Positions 1 to 10,617 of a stretch of DNA of 64,000 nt are shown one piece after another. Positions within the stretch are counted from its first letter, which is position 1, and every line of letters begins with the position of its first letter. The stretch is from positions 43,260,373 through 43,324,372 of the forward strand of contig OX457043.1 in the NCBI GenBank assembly GCA_949752735.1, given 5' to 3'. This stretch comes from Lumbricus terrestris. Taxonomy: Eukaryota > Annelida > Clitellata > Crassiclitellata > Lumbricidae. Made by a program: the position numbers and the translations under genes. Under the pieces are notes generated by a model, which saw nothing but the letters and a program-made list of their open reading frames with translations, was not told where the DNA came from and searched no databases.

Positions 1-180
1 AGCTCTGAGCTGGCCCCTCTATAGTCAGAATCGGGCCCAGCGCGCCTCATGCGCGGTGCTACTGTTACCTTACTGAATCAGTCCAGCTTATTCAAAAGGC
101 TTACTTCTTACACCTATTTTGACAGATGCTTCCCTATATCTCTCGTCAGTAGAAAAAGGCGCTTCGAGGGTACCCAGACA

Positions 181-921
181 AAGAGCACTGACATACATTA
201 TAACAGCGGTTCCCAACCCGTGGCCCGCGGGCCAAAAGTGGCCCGCCTGGCCTACAAAAATGGCCCGCAGCATCTCATTGAATTCAGAAAAATACATGTA
301 AAAATTGACAATTTGGACTTGATAGAATATATGATTCTTTTCTATCACAAATAATTTTATTTGGACGTTAATAAATCGCATCAAACATTCTAGTTTGATT
401 CAATTATGGCAATTTATACGTCTTTAGTTAATTAAATTTTAGCCTTGTGGCCCCCTAATGTCCTTCAACTACGAAAAAGTGGCCCTCGTGTTCTCCAACT
501 TAGAAAAAGTGGCCCGACAGTCAAAAAAGGTTGGGAACCACTGCATTATAAGAACACCGACATACATTATAAGAACACCGACATACATTATAAGAACACC
601 GAAAATCCGATAAAGGCCTACATTATATGAACACCGACATACATTATAAGAACACCGACATACATTATAAGAACACCGACATACATTATAAGAACACCGA
701 CATACATTATAAGAATACCGACATACATTATAAGAACACCGACATACATTATAAGAATACCGACATACATTATATGAACACCGACAATCCGACATACATT
801 ATAAGAACACCGACATACATTATGAGAACACCGACATACATTATAAGAATACCGACATACATTATAAGAACACCGACATACATTACCAGGTATAAGAATA
901 CCGACATACATTATTGCGACG
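181..921. repeat. 21-bp minisatellite, split by a hAT element
   Basis: Tandem units of the form GACATACATTATAAGAACACC (21 bp) run from about 544 to 921, with single-base variants and a few broken units near 603-625, 780-795 and 888-897. One more unit lies at 181-203, left of the hAT insertion, so the array predates that insertion. Because 21 is a multiple of 3, both strands stay open for about 100 codons (627-944 plus, 469-935 minus). I regard those frames as artefacts. Confidence 0.9.
204..543. mobile_element. Non-autonomous hAT element (340 bp) with perfect 8-bp TSD
   Basis: The left end reads CAGCGGTTCCCAACC and the right end is its inverted match GGTTGGGAACCACTG. Flanks 196-203 and 544-551 are both CATTATAA, a perfect 8-bp duplication as hAT transposases make. 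Both subterminal regions are rich in TGGCCCG. No coding capacity is seen, so this is a MITE-like derivative. Confidence 0.9.
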
Positions 922-1095
922 ACGCAAGAGAGCACAAATGGTGAAATAAAAATGTTGTTGGTGCGACTTTAAGCAAGAATAACAATGTGCCGAATAGCTA
1001 GAATGCTAAAACGATATAATTTTGGTCGAAAGTACCATCCATAGACCAATGCTCATTTCGTTCAAGTAGATTAATATTTTCCTCAGTTCCGAATA

Positions 1096-1357
1096 GTAGT
1101 GGCGTAGCCATGAATTTATGATGGGGGCTGGGCTTTTATGGCCTGGCCGGATGCCTTTCTGACACCAACCCAACAGTATTACAGTAAATAAAAAAGGGAA
1201 CGAAGTAACAAAAAGAATAAAGTAAGAACAACAATTGTTACTGCAAGCAATTGTTTTGTTTTTTTCTTATTTAAGTGGATAAATAACCTTTAAATGAACT
1301 TTCGTAGGCCAATGGGGGGGGTTTAACCCCCGAAACTCCCCTTGTCTATACGCCACT
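1096..1357. mobile_element. hAT-like MITE, AGTGGCGTAGCC family, copy 1
   Basis: The element begins near AGTGGCGTAGCCA and ends TACGCCACT, forming short terminal inverted repeats. TCCGAATA occurs on both sides (1088-1095 and 1358-1365), an 8-bp target duplication. A second copy with the same internal sequence lies at 61546-61807. There is no ORF. Confidence 0.8.
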
Positions 1358-2856
1358 TCCGAATAGCAGGGTCGTTTCCATGTTAACGTCGCTGTTTTTT
1401 TAACTGCCCGACCCCTTTAAAGCCAGAGGTATAGGATTTCCCATACCATATACTACCGTCTCGGCATTAAAGGGCGTGTCAGCATAAGAAATTTGTTTTC
1501 ACGTGCGAAAAGAAAGGCGTTGAAATTTTGAAACCTCTTATATCGTCACTCTTCATATTCTGGCGAGTGTTTGATTTGAACAGTGGTGCTCTTACTGTAT
1601 ACATTGTATTTCGTGGGGTCTTGTGTCCTCGGTCTTTTGTCAGCGGTCTTTTGTCTGCAGGCGCTCTATTGTATTTGTCACCGTTAAGAGATTCTGTTCC
1701 ATTAATGCCTCTATAGAGGATCCGTGTATAGAAATACGAGAACATCGGCCGTGTATACGCTGTGTATAGAAGGATCAGACAACGAGAGATACATGTAGGA
1801 CTGGCTGCCAGATGATGAGGTTAAGGAAAATATATCTATTGTTATTCATAGAGTCTAGTAGCCAAGGCCGCAGCTAGGTGGGTGTTTTGGGTGTTTGAAC
1901 GCATTTACGAGCACGTGATGTAAAAACCATGAAATAAAACCACAACACCCCCCCCACGAAATGGAAAAATGTAAAGAAGCAGAATTAATTAATCGGTGAC
2001 ATTTTTTGAAGATTTCTGCCGGATTACTAAAAGAAGGTCAACAGGTTTTTGGTCAGGGGAATTGGTGAAACACCCCCCGAAATCAAATCCTGGCTATGGC
2101 CTTGCTAGTATAGCTGAAATGACTTTTCTTCTTCTTCTTCTTCCTCTTCTTTTCTCATTCATCATAATACTGTTTATTGAATTCCTGCACACCATATTGC
2201 GAGCAAAAATTGGCTAAAAATAAAGAACACATAAAAATGACGACTATGAAGCAAGTAAGTACAGTACCAGCGCAGTGACAGGACTCTTACTCCGACTGTG
2301 ATCCTGGGCCGATCCATGGTCGACTAGGAGCCGATCAAGCGCTAAAGGCACGGTGTTCGCGCCTAGACGGCTCTCGTCTCAGGCGGGTCAGGAAGACCCG
2401 TGAAATCATTAGTGAAAAACAGATGGTGGCATGACGCCTGTGATGTTGATAACGGTTTACTAATGTCGTGGGGATGGGCTTGGGTGCATACGAGGTGTGC
2501 ACGGCGGGAGGGGAAATGGAGGTGGTGTAAGTAGGGTGAGGAGACCAAGATTGTTATTATTGATGTACATGTACATGTACATGTACATGTACTATACATT
2601 GTACATGTAGGCATCCACTGGTGGGAAGTTACATGTAGTTTTAAGGATGGCTATGATTTAATGATTACAGAATACCTTGCCATGGTGTTATTTCTTTTCT
2701 AATAATTATATATACTTGAATTGTATGCAAAACAAATGGTTGACTTGTTAAAAAAGCAAACTAATTCTAGTATGTGTTATAAAATATAACAACATAACAA
2801 ATTATTGCAGTAATCAGCACCAAATGAATGAATTTGTTCATCGTATCTACGTGAAA
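1358..2856. other. Unassigned, no gene seen
   Basis: I find no convincing coding sequence here. It holds a short CTT run (about 2128-2151) and a TGTACA-type palindromic run (2563-2609). The short open frames lack domains or consistent splice sites. Confidence 0.5.
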
Positions 2857-3055
2857 GTTTTGGGGTGCAAATTGCACCCCCGATGCAAATGTGCTGGCAA
2901 AAATTGACGTGAACTCTTTTTTTATATTTTCTACATGACTATATGAGAAAATTGTACGCTTACAATGTCCTAGATAATAACTGCTGAAATTTTAAAAATA
3001 ACACGTAAGCAGCCATAAGAACGGCCTTGGGGTGCATTTTGCACCCCAAAGTACC
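2857..3055. repeat. Pair of GGGGTGCA/TGCACCCC palindromes
   Basis: Two short hairpin-forming palindromes, around 2862-2880 and 3028-3050, share the motif TTGGGGTGCA followed by its complement. They are about 165 bp apart and may mark the ends of a small mobile element, but I see no target duplication. The following 3056-3480 shows nothing beyond a few TGTACATGTA motifs. Confidence 0.4.
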
Positions 3056-3481
3056 ATCGAGGGTTAAGGGTTAAGGGTGAGTAAGATTGTGGAGTTACAT
3101 GTACATGTACATGTAGAATATTAATAGGTGGTTAAGAAGTGAGATGAGATCCAGGGAGATGAAGAAGCTCAGAGAAGCTTATCGAGTCAGTCCCCCTAAA
3201 TAATGAATCTGAAGGATAAGCAGAGGCTGTGATTCACCCGGTCAACTAGCAGAGCTAGAAAATATTTAAAAGTAACTGACAAAAGTTAACAATCATTATC
3301 TTCAGATGTATTTAATAATAGCTGTTTTAGTACTTTTCTGAATGTACATGTATGGTTGGATTGGCAGGCACGAGTAGTTGTAAGGTTACTGTTCCCTATT
3401 GGTCCTAGGCCTCTACACAGAAGTCTAACCACGTTCGTTATAAGACGCTTTATTTATTAGCTGACTATACTGCTACGTACA

Positions 3482-3722
3482 TGAATGAATGAATGGATGA
3501 ATTTCTATAGCGCCCCTTCAAGCCATCCTCTACTCAGAGGCGCTCCCAACTACTGCGCGGACACTGTGTTGGAATTTTCACGCCGAAGCGCAGTGAGCGT
3601 GAGTTGTGAGTAAAGGACTTGCTCAAGGTCCCTATACGCAATGGCTCGAGGCGAGGTTTGTACTCGCGACCTATCGATCCTCGATCAACGACGCTACCTC
3701 GGAGCCACCGCGCCCCACATGT
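3482..3722 (-). mobile_element. tRNA-derived SINE, 3' end toward lower coordinates
   Basis: On the minus strand the copy starts with a tRNA-like head (about 3722 downward, degenerate B box) and ends with a tail containing GAGCGCCTCTGAGTAG and GGGGCGCTAT, followed by a short (GAAT)n run at 3482-3500. The same order of blocks recurs at 22066-22303, 54018-57505 and 58988-59175. Confidence 0.75.
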
Positions 3723-3773
3723 ACATGTACAGCGGGAGACAGCGTCTTTGATTGCGGCGACGATGCCTGGATC

Positions 3774-3838
3774 ATATACATGTACATGTACATTGTACAT
3801 GTACAATGTACATGTACATGTACATTTGTACATGTACT
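3774..3838. repeat. TGTACA palindromic microsatellite
   Basis: Nearly continuous ACATGT/TGTACA units make a self-complementary stretch. The motif is scattered through the window (for example 2563-2609, 9280-9293, 9776-9791, 13381-13396, 13480-13504). Confidence 0.85.
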
Positions 3839-3844
3839 GCCTCT

Positions 3845-4195
3845 TGGGCCCGGCGTATGCAGCCATTAACCCCGATATGGGTGGAATGGAGACGTTTCAA
3901 AATGTCTTCCCTAGCGGGTCCCGGCATAATGACCCGTAGATCCTTGAAAGCCAACCCGCCGCTCGTGATGAGTTCGTCGGCGAATCCGGCATAAGGCTTA
4001 ATTGCCTCTGGTACGGCCGTCCCTTTGGGTGGCCAGCCCGATTTGATCTGTTTGAGCAGCAGCTTGTAATCTGTGTCTACAGTATCTGCACTGCTGCTAT
4101 CAAAGCGTCGATTGTCTGCTGTGACGCGACAAGGCTGAGTTCCTCCAGCTGGTGTTCGTTCGTTAACGCGGCAATTTACGCTGGGATCTGCGTTG
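3845..4195 (-). pseudogene. Gypsy-type pol relic, integrase N-terminal region
   Basis: Read on the minus strand, one frame gives a pol segment typical of the stretch between RNase H and integrase of Gypsy/Mag elements: a QIKSGWP block, PYAGFADEL, then RVIMPGPAREDILKRLHSTH, IGVNGCIRRAQEAV. The final part matches the histidine half of the H2C2 zinc-binding domain (LHxxHxG). It is cut off before the cysteines by the TGTACA repeat at 3838. No LTRs are recognisable nearby, so this is an old fragment. It is unrelated in sequence to the intact Gypsy at 35739-46271. Confidence 0.75.
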
Positions 4196-4197
4196 CC

Positions 4198-4870
4198 TCA
4201 TTTGGTTCGAGAGGGGGGTATGCTCGAGACATTGATTATTCTATTCGGTCCTGTAAAGATTATATAATTGGTTTTATTAGGATTAAGTGATAAGAAATTA
4301 GAGTTAAACCAGTTTGTAAGTAAAGTGATCTCATGATTCATAGATTTAATAAGGCATAAGTGACTAGAATTAGGCCTAGTAATAAAGGCCGTAGTATCAT
4401 CAGCAAATAAATATAGTTTAAGTTTGTTATAACAAGTAGTAATGTCATTTAGGCCTATATAAATAAGAAATAAGAGAGGGCCTAGAATGGAACCTTGATG
4501 AACACCGCATAATATGTGGGCCAGTTTAAAATGGGTATTAGAAAAGAAGACCTGTTGGGTACGACTAGTCAGGTAAGATTTAAACCAGTCAAGAGTGATG
4601 CCTCTAACACCATAATAAGACAATTTATCAAATAAAATGTTATGCTGAATAGTATCGAAAGCTTTAGATACATGTAGATCCAAAAATACTCCAATAGAAA
4701 TCAAACGATTAATTATCAATAGCCTCTGAAATTTTATCAACCACCTCAATTGAGGCATGGGATGTGGAGTGACCTTTACTAAAGCCAAATTGGTACGGAT
4801 AAAAAAGGTTATTTCTATCAAGGTGATCAGTTAATCTAGTATGCATATAAACGGTGCAACACTTTTAATA
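4198..4870 (-). pseudogene. Non-LTR retrotransposon reverse transcriptase fragment
   Basis: The minus-strand frame from 4821 contains LINE RT blocks in order: [46 protein letters not shown] with the catalytic FADD, and [13 protein letters not shown]. Just upstream (4870-4690) the expected PYQFGF and [15 protein letters not shown] blocks are present in another frame, so at least one frameshift and a stop separate them. Only the RT core survives; endonuclease, 5' half and 3' tail are missing. The closest relative here is the plus-strand LINE at 34164. I place both in the Jockey/CR1-like group without a firm clade. Confidence 0.85.
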
Positions 4871-5908
4871 ATAGGCTAACCACTGTGTCTGCAGGCCTAA
4901 TTGACAGACTGTTGTGGCGAATGTTGGTCAATCAGAACTGTGGCGGTTTTAGCCTTAAAATCTCAGGGAGAAAATTAACAAATTGACGAAGTGTGACAAA
5001 CATTGACTGACACGACATGGAATCAGAAGAGGGTTCGAGGGAGGTGACTACCCATCCAAGCTCAAAGTCGTCTTTAAATCTGAGTACAAAACTACATGTA
5101 CTGTACATGTATGAGGCATTAACATACGCGGAAGAAGATTATTACACTGTCCATTGTGCTATAGCCTGTTAGTATTATAGCTTTTTACTATGAATATATA
5201 CACAACTAGATGTTTTGTCGGCGCTAGCGCCTATGCCTATAGTGGGTTAAACCAGGGTTTTAACCAGATAAAATGGATAAAAATGGATTAAGTCTTTCCT
5301 ACAAATTCACTGAAAAATGAACAGGGTCGAGGCCATGTACGGCCGCTATAGAAATTCTTGATTACATGTAGCCTACATTTACGAAGTAGGCTACATTTAG
5401 GTTCTTCTTAATTTCTCATGCTTTGACTATATATAGTGGACTAAATGGATATTCCAAACAGTACTGAAGAATTCATCCATTAACTTCCTCGTATCCCGCA
5501 GTGCGTTTGCAGGCGGTGTAGTAAAGCTATACTTACTTACTTACTTACTTACTTACTTAAATAAATGAACTATCTAGCTAGGCCCACCATAAATAATCCA
5601 GCGCATTTGGATGACGTCATGCATGTTTGCAAAAGATTAATAAATAGTAATAAGTGATATTAAGACAATGTAATTATTAAGTTGTTTACTACGGAGATGA
5701 AACCAAACAAAAACTGCAGAGAACACAAAAAGCAATAAATTGCTTATTTATCACGAACGCCATCACACAGCGATTAACTACTGAAAATGAAAACGTTTAA
5801 GTCATTTCTGGTTCAAACCTTTCTAAAAGTAAAATACTACACTAATTAAGTGAGAAATAGTAAAATGGAGTCTCTTGTAGACGCAATGTGCTGTGAAAGT
5901 TAACAGTG
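4871..5908. other. Unassigned, with (ACTT)n run
   Basis: No coding sequence is recognised. A (TTAC/ACTT)n run at about 5530-5560 resembles LINE 3' tails elsewhere in the window. The last part (5560-5908) probably includes the 3' UTR of the BEN-domain gene to its right. Confidence 0.4.
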
Positions 5909-8089
5909 TTAATACGGTCCCAGTTGAAGCCATTCATGCTTTTTAAGGCTGACTTTAAACAGGTAGCGTACATCTGTGTTAATTTTCTCAACACACTTCA
6001 TCCACATTGCTCTGCGTGGACCGTCGTGTAGCTGAGGATACAACACAAACACTGCCGTCTTGATTATACTCATTTTGGTTTCGTCGAATGGTTTCTTCAG
6101 TTCAGAGGTCGATCGACTCGAACCCGCCCCACCCCCGGTATATCCTCCCCCCAAGCAATTGCGCCCAACTAGATCTTGTAGGCTAAAGAGTTCAAAGACT
6201 GCCCATTTGGCCAGTGAGGGCGCATCTCGCAATTCCCGACGCTCATTTATGCTTTTAATATCATCCGTATCAAAGCGATATGGGGGTTCATTTTCGAATA
6301 GGTTAAGCACTAACTGCTTGCACATGTGTGCTGATAATGCACGCCCTGTGACAAATGCAGCAGCCTTCACACGCATCAGTCGGACATCCGTGAAAACCTC
6401 GTCCCGCGCACGGTTTACATGTCTGTTGGACGTGTTCTGTCCACCAATCTCGCCCAGTCGCTTATTTACGTGAATGAACATTTCACTTAGCTGGGAAATT
6501 TTCTTGCTCTGTTCCTCAACTGTCTTGTTGATCTGCTGCACTTCCATCTGCAGAGCTGTGCAGCCATGACATAGTGAGCCTGCTGTCACGTTAATAACTC
6601 CAGTAACTGCCGACGGTGGATAATTATCAGAATTGTGAACAGTATATTGTTGATGTGCGATTGACTGGTTTGTGGCGCTGGTTGGTTGATTGAAAGAGCG
6701 GTAACTGTTGGCTCTTGTTTGTGACGGTGTAGATGTTAAAATTGGAAAGGCGTCGTCATGAAAATCAAAAATATCCGACGTCTCATTTCGACGGATATCG
6801 CTGTCATCTGCCAGCAGTTGCATAAAATGGCCAGGCTCAGCGACTGCGCGTGCCTCACTTCGCACACCCCATTCAGCAGCTCTCACTGATCCTCCAGCAG
6901 CTCTCACTGATCCCTCTCCAACTCCACCTCGCCCAGTCTGATCCACAGTGTCCAATGATCCTCCCTCTTCTCCCACTCGCCCATTTGGATCCACAGTGTC
7001 CAATGATCCTCCCCCCACTCGCCCAGTCTGATCCACAGTGTCCAATGATCCTCCCCCCACTCCCACTCGCCCAGTCTGATTCACAGTGTCCAATGATCCT
7101 TCCCCCACTCCCACTCGCCCAGTCTGATCCACAGTGTCCAATAATCCTTCCCCCACTCCCACTCGCCCAGTCTGATCCACAGTGTCCAATAATCCTCCCT
7201 CCTCTCCCACTCGCCCAGTCTGATCCACAGTGTCCAATGATCCTACCCCCTCTCCCACTCGCCCAGTCTGATCCACAGTGTCCAATGATCCTACCCCCTC
7301 TCCCACTCGCCCAGTCTGATCCACAGTGTCCAATGATCCTACCCCCTCTCCCACTCGCCCAATCTGATCCACAGTGTCCAATGATCCTACCCCCTCTCCC
7401 ACTCGCCCAGTCTGATCCACAGTGTCCAATGATCCTACCCCCTCTCCCACTCGCCCAGTCTGATCCACAGTGTCCAATGATCCTCCCTCCTCTCCCACTC
7501 GCCCAGTCTGATCCACAGTGTCCAATGATCCTACCCCCTCTCCCACTCGCCCAGTCTGATCCACAGTGTCCAATGATCCTACCCCCTCTCCCACTCGCCC
7601 AGTCTGATCCACAGTGTCCAATGATCCTCCCTCCTCTCCCACTCGCCCAGTCTGATCCACAGTGTCCAATGATCCTACCCCCTCTCCCACTCGCCCAGTC
7701 TGATCCACAGTGTCCAATGATCCTACCCCCTCTCCCACTCGCCCAGTCTGATCCACAGTGTCCAATGATCCTATCCTCACTCGCTCAGTCTGATCCACAG
7801 TGTCCAATGATCCTCCGTCCTCTGCATCATGCCCATCTTCATCGTTACTTCGTTCTAATTTTTCCACTTCTTTCTGTAGTTCGGAAGCAGCAGCGCTTAC
7901 AGGGGGCGCGATCAATGACTGTATGAACAGCCTCTGTTCATCGGGTGTTTTGCATTCGCTAAACTTTGACATCACCTCGAGAACTTTAGCGTTCGTAGGG
8001 CAGTGCGGTGTGAATGCAGGAGTTGAACTCTGTTGTGTCATTGATCGTGTACCGTGTCCACGATCCTCGAAATGTATACCGCTTGTCGC
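5909..8089 (-). CDS. BEN-domain repeat protein, exon 3 (main exon)
   Basis: This exon encodes residues 117-842 of a predicted 842-residue protein. It opens after the acceptor TTTTATGTGTCTGCAG in phase 0, matching the phase of exon 2. Order of parts: a short unique N part, 19 tandem 16-residue repeats (consensus GSLDTVDQTGRVGEGV, about 209-512), a low-complexity linker, a predicted coiled coil (about 625-660, heptads in LQMEVQQINKTVEEQ...), and a C-terminal BEN-type domain (about 740-825) with the pattern LFSLQDLVG, LDxxK-like segment, VLYPQ, W-x2-CVEKIN-x3-R. BEN domains bind DNA and act in chromatin and transcriptional repression, so a nuclear role is inferred. The protein could be a host gene or a domesticated or mobile-element gene; such N-YAVV/BEN proteins occur as large families in invertebrates. 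The stop is at 5909-5911. Confidence 0.75.
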   Translation of the reverse strand, partial: ATSGIHFEDRGHGTRSMTQQSSTPAFTPHCPTNAKVLEVMSKFSECKTPDEQRLFIQSLIAPPVSAAASELQKEVEKLERSNDEDGHDAEDGGSLDTVDQTERVRIGSLDTVDQTGRVGEGVGSLDTVDQTGRVGEGVGSLDTVDQTGRVGEEGGSLDTVDQTGRVGEGVGSLDTVDQTGRVGEGVGSLDTVDQTGRVGEEGGSLDTVDQTGRVGEGVGSLDTVDQTGRVGEGVGSLDTVDQIGRVGEGVGSLDTVDQTGRVGEGVGSLDTVDQTGRVGEGVGSLDTVDQTGRVGEEGGLLDTVDQTGRVGVGEGLLDTVDQTGRVGVGEGSLDTVNQTGRVGVGGGSLDTVDQTGRVGGGSLDTVDPNGRVGEEGGSLDTVDQTGRGGVGEGSVRAAGGSVRAAEWGVRSEARAVAEPGHFMQLLADDSDIRRNETSDIFDFHDDAFPILTSTPSQTRANSYRSFNQPTSATNQSIAHQQYTVHNSDNYPPSAVTGVINVTAGSLCHGCTALQMEVQQINKTVEEQSKKISQLSEMFIHVNKRLGEIGGQNTSNRHVNRARDEVFTDVRLMRVKAAAFVTGRALSAHMCKQLVLNLFENEPPYRFDTDDIKSINERRELRDAPSLAKWAVFELFSLQDLVGRNCLGGGYTGGGAGSSRSTSELKKPFDETKMSIIKTAVFVLYPQLHDGPRRAMWMKCVEKINTDVRYLFKVSLKKHEWLQLGPY
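6900..7835. repeat. 48-bp coding minisatellite in the BEN gene
   Basis: About 19 units of 48 bp encode the 16-residue repeat. Variants at the last two residues follow a GV, GV, EG order repeated several times, so blocks of three units (144 bp) appear to have been copied together. Units at the low-coordinate end are more diverged. The complementary strand is also open throughout (6850-7926). Confidence 0.9.
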
Positions 8090-9055
8090 CTGCAGACACA
8101 TAAAAGATTGACGTTTATAAAAATGTAATATTCACTACTTAAAATAAAATTTCGTACTTACATGTAGTTACGAGCAGTGCTTAAAGTGTGTGGGCGCTTG
8201 TGGGTGGCATCCACCCACATCATTAGCAATATGTAGCCTACTAACGTACACGTGCAGTACTTCTTATAGGTCCGATAGATTACACCTAATTTTACATAAA
8301 AAGACACATATAAAATGTACATGTATGAACAAATGATGTAGACGTCGCATGATCTAAATTCTCATTGGGTCATCTGAATGGGTGACAATTAAGAACGAAA
8401 TGACTATAATGGGTGGGTACAGTTTATTACTGCGCTTGAAAATTTAACTTTCTAGAAGAAAAACAAATAAACCTTAAAAAGCCACAATGAAATCGAAATA
8501 AAACCTTCTTGAAACGATTATGGTTAATGTTTAGCAGTGCATGTATTGCATCCGTACAGTCAATAATTTCTATTCAATTTTTATCATATTAGTCAAAAGT
8601 GTCTTTGTCAAGCAATTATATGCATGTTGTCTATACAATTCCATACATTTAGCCGGGGTCACCGGCATCAAAGGTTTCTGATTGCAACGCGATCCATGCA
8701 TTTATTATTATGATGCAGACATACATGTACATGTAGGCCTCCACGTATGAAAAACGTGTCTAAATGTGTATTGGATCGAGGCACAGGATTTAAAAAAAGA
8801 TTTTTTCACTGTTGTTGACATATTAGCTATAAGTATGTTAACGACGACAGGTCTTAACATAATGATGAAACACATGAACGCTATAAATTAAAGACTGAGA
8901 AGCTTAGTATTATAGCGCTTAGTATTAAACCGCATTTATTTCATACAAATAAGTTGTAATGAAGCAAAGCAATTTAAAGCGTTTTCTTGTGAAGAAACCA
9001 CGACAGGTGAAATGATAGGTTAAAGATAGGCTACATGTACGTAGTATTGTCTGAC

Positions 9056-9216
9056 CTTCGATTTTTTGACTGGCACATTCGAACGATGAGTAGTCGATGC
9101 TGCAGCAGCTGAGCTTGGACGTTTCTTCGGTCCTTCCGGCTGCCGCTGACACCGGAGCTTTGCGGCCAGCTCAGCTGCTAACTGTATTTCACGCTGCACG
9201 CATACGCTGCGATCAT
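9056..9216 (-). CDS. BEN-domain repeat protein, exon 2
   Basis: A 161-bp internal exon. The acceptor is CTTGCTTTTCAG just above 9216 and the donor is a weaker GTCAGA at 9055-9050. It begins in phase 1, completing a GAT codon with the last G of exon 1, and ends in phase 0. It encodes a charged segment (DRSVCVQREIQLAAELAAKL) and then a basic KKRP/VKKSK region that could be a nuclear localisation signal. It has no domain I can name. Phase agreement with both neighbours is the main support. Confidence 0.65.
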
Positions 9217-10081
9217 CTGAAAAGCAAGAAATAGGCCTAGTCATTAGGAACAGGCTACGGATATTGAATTCCTGCCACATACATGTACATGTATAAACAC
9301 TTTATATGTGGTCCCGAAGTGCAATATGCAAATTAGAATTTTACTAGCCTCCCCCAGGGAGATAGTCGTAAAATTTCCCAGGTTGGCAACTGCTTAAGTC
9401 ATATGAAAGTCAATAATCATTAACTTAAGTCATAAGTTTTAATTTATTATGGAAACCACTAATTAAATTACTCACCATGAAATTAAAGAAAAAGTTCAAT
9501 CTATGGTTAATATCTCATCCTCTGAAATAATTCAATAGTAATAGTCGTACAATTGTATGGTACATGTATTTAGGCCTATATACAAAGCCAGCAATGGAAC
9601 GTCTGAGCATATAACAATCGATTCGTAGAAATCAATTATAGCAGCAGAAAGCAATCATAACAGTTTTATGACACTTTCTCAACGCATTTGCGCATATTAC
9701 ACGTAGTTAGAACACTCGATGTGGAAAATTATTGAGCTAGAGACAATAATGTAGGCTAATAACAAGACGTACATGTATACATGTACATGTACTGTAGGCT
9801 ATGAACGCGCAGAAAGACACATGTATTAGTTATTATTTCACAACGGTTTTTTTTTAAACGATAGGGAAAGCACTCAATAAATCACTCACCCATTATATTG
9901 CTAAAAATTCATTCGACGGTCATTTAATTTTTAATCCTATCGAAGCAATAGAGAAGAGGGTACATAACAATTTGCTTCGTTGTGGTTCAATATTTCATGT
10001 ATTATACCGAAACAATTTTTGGGGGTAAACTCATGATCACGCCAAATCAATATTAATGCATACATTTGTAGGCTCACTTAC

Positions 10082-10268
10082 CATTAGTGAACACGACGAT
10101 TCCGGCGTAGGTAGTTTTCGTCCATTGGATGCACACTTCATTTCCTGTGATGAAGGCTGCGCTGTCTGGCGTCTTGTTCTCTCGCGAGCAGGTGGAAAAC
10201 TTCTTATCAGAAAAGAATTGCACAACGGCATACTCCGACTCTGACGTTTCTTGAATGTCCTCCATCAT
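10082..10268 (-). CDS. BEN-domain repeat protein, exon 1 (start)
   Basis: The exon starts at ATG 10268 (a second in-frame ATG follows at once) and ends with the strong donor GTAAGTGAG at 10081. It encodes 62 residues plus one base. The segment SEYAVVQFFSDKKFSTC resembles the YAVV-type N-terminal module that often precedes BEN domains in invertebrate proteins (family knowledge, not checked). Exons 1 to 3 join in frame to 842 residues over 4.4 kb. The 960-bp intron 2 and 865-bp intron 1 hold only scattered TGTACATGTA motifs. Confidence 0.65.
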
Positions 10269-10617
10269 TGTTTTTAAATAACGTTATGGTGTTATATCAC
10301 TGATATAGGCCATACTGCGTATAATTTACATGTATATAACATTCGAAGTGCCTACTCATAGTGAACAGTTTATGTCTGTAGTTAATACAATATACATGTA
10401 GTAGCCTGCACTAGTTTAAACTGATTCATGAACGATGACATCGCCGTTGATTGCTCAGTTTATATTAGCCCCAGCCTCCACCGAGTCCACCCTTGTCCCC
10501 TCTTCCGATCTCACCCCATCCATCCCATCCCGAGCATCGCAAGCAATGTTATATGCAAATATCCAAGAGCCACAGAGGAGGAGCAAGGAAGGGGAATGCG
10601 CCAATTGAATATCTGTG
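10269..10617. other. Unassigned, between the BEN gene and the Tc1 element
   Basis: This should hold the BEN-gene promoter on its right side and the 3' untranslated part of the Tc1 element. I could not identify a TATA box or a Tc1 terminal repeat by eye. Confidence 0.35.

Noticed and set aside
627..944. Open frames on both strands across the 21-bp array (NTDIHYK and MYVGVLI repeats)
   Set aside because: The unit length is a multiple of three, so frames stay open automatically. No promoter, splice or domain evidence.
6850..7926. 358-codon antisense ORF opposite the BEN gene repeats
   Set aside because: Same cause: 48-bp units without stops on either strand. It does not extend beyond the array with any recognisable domain.
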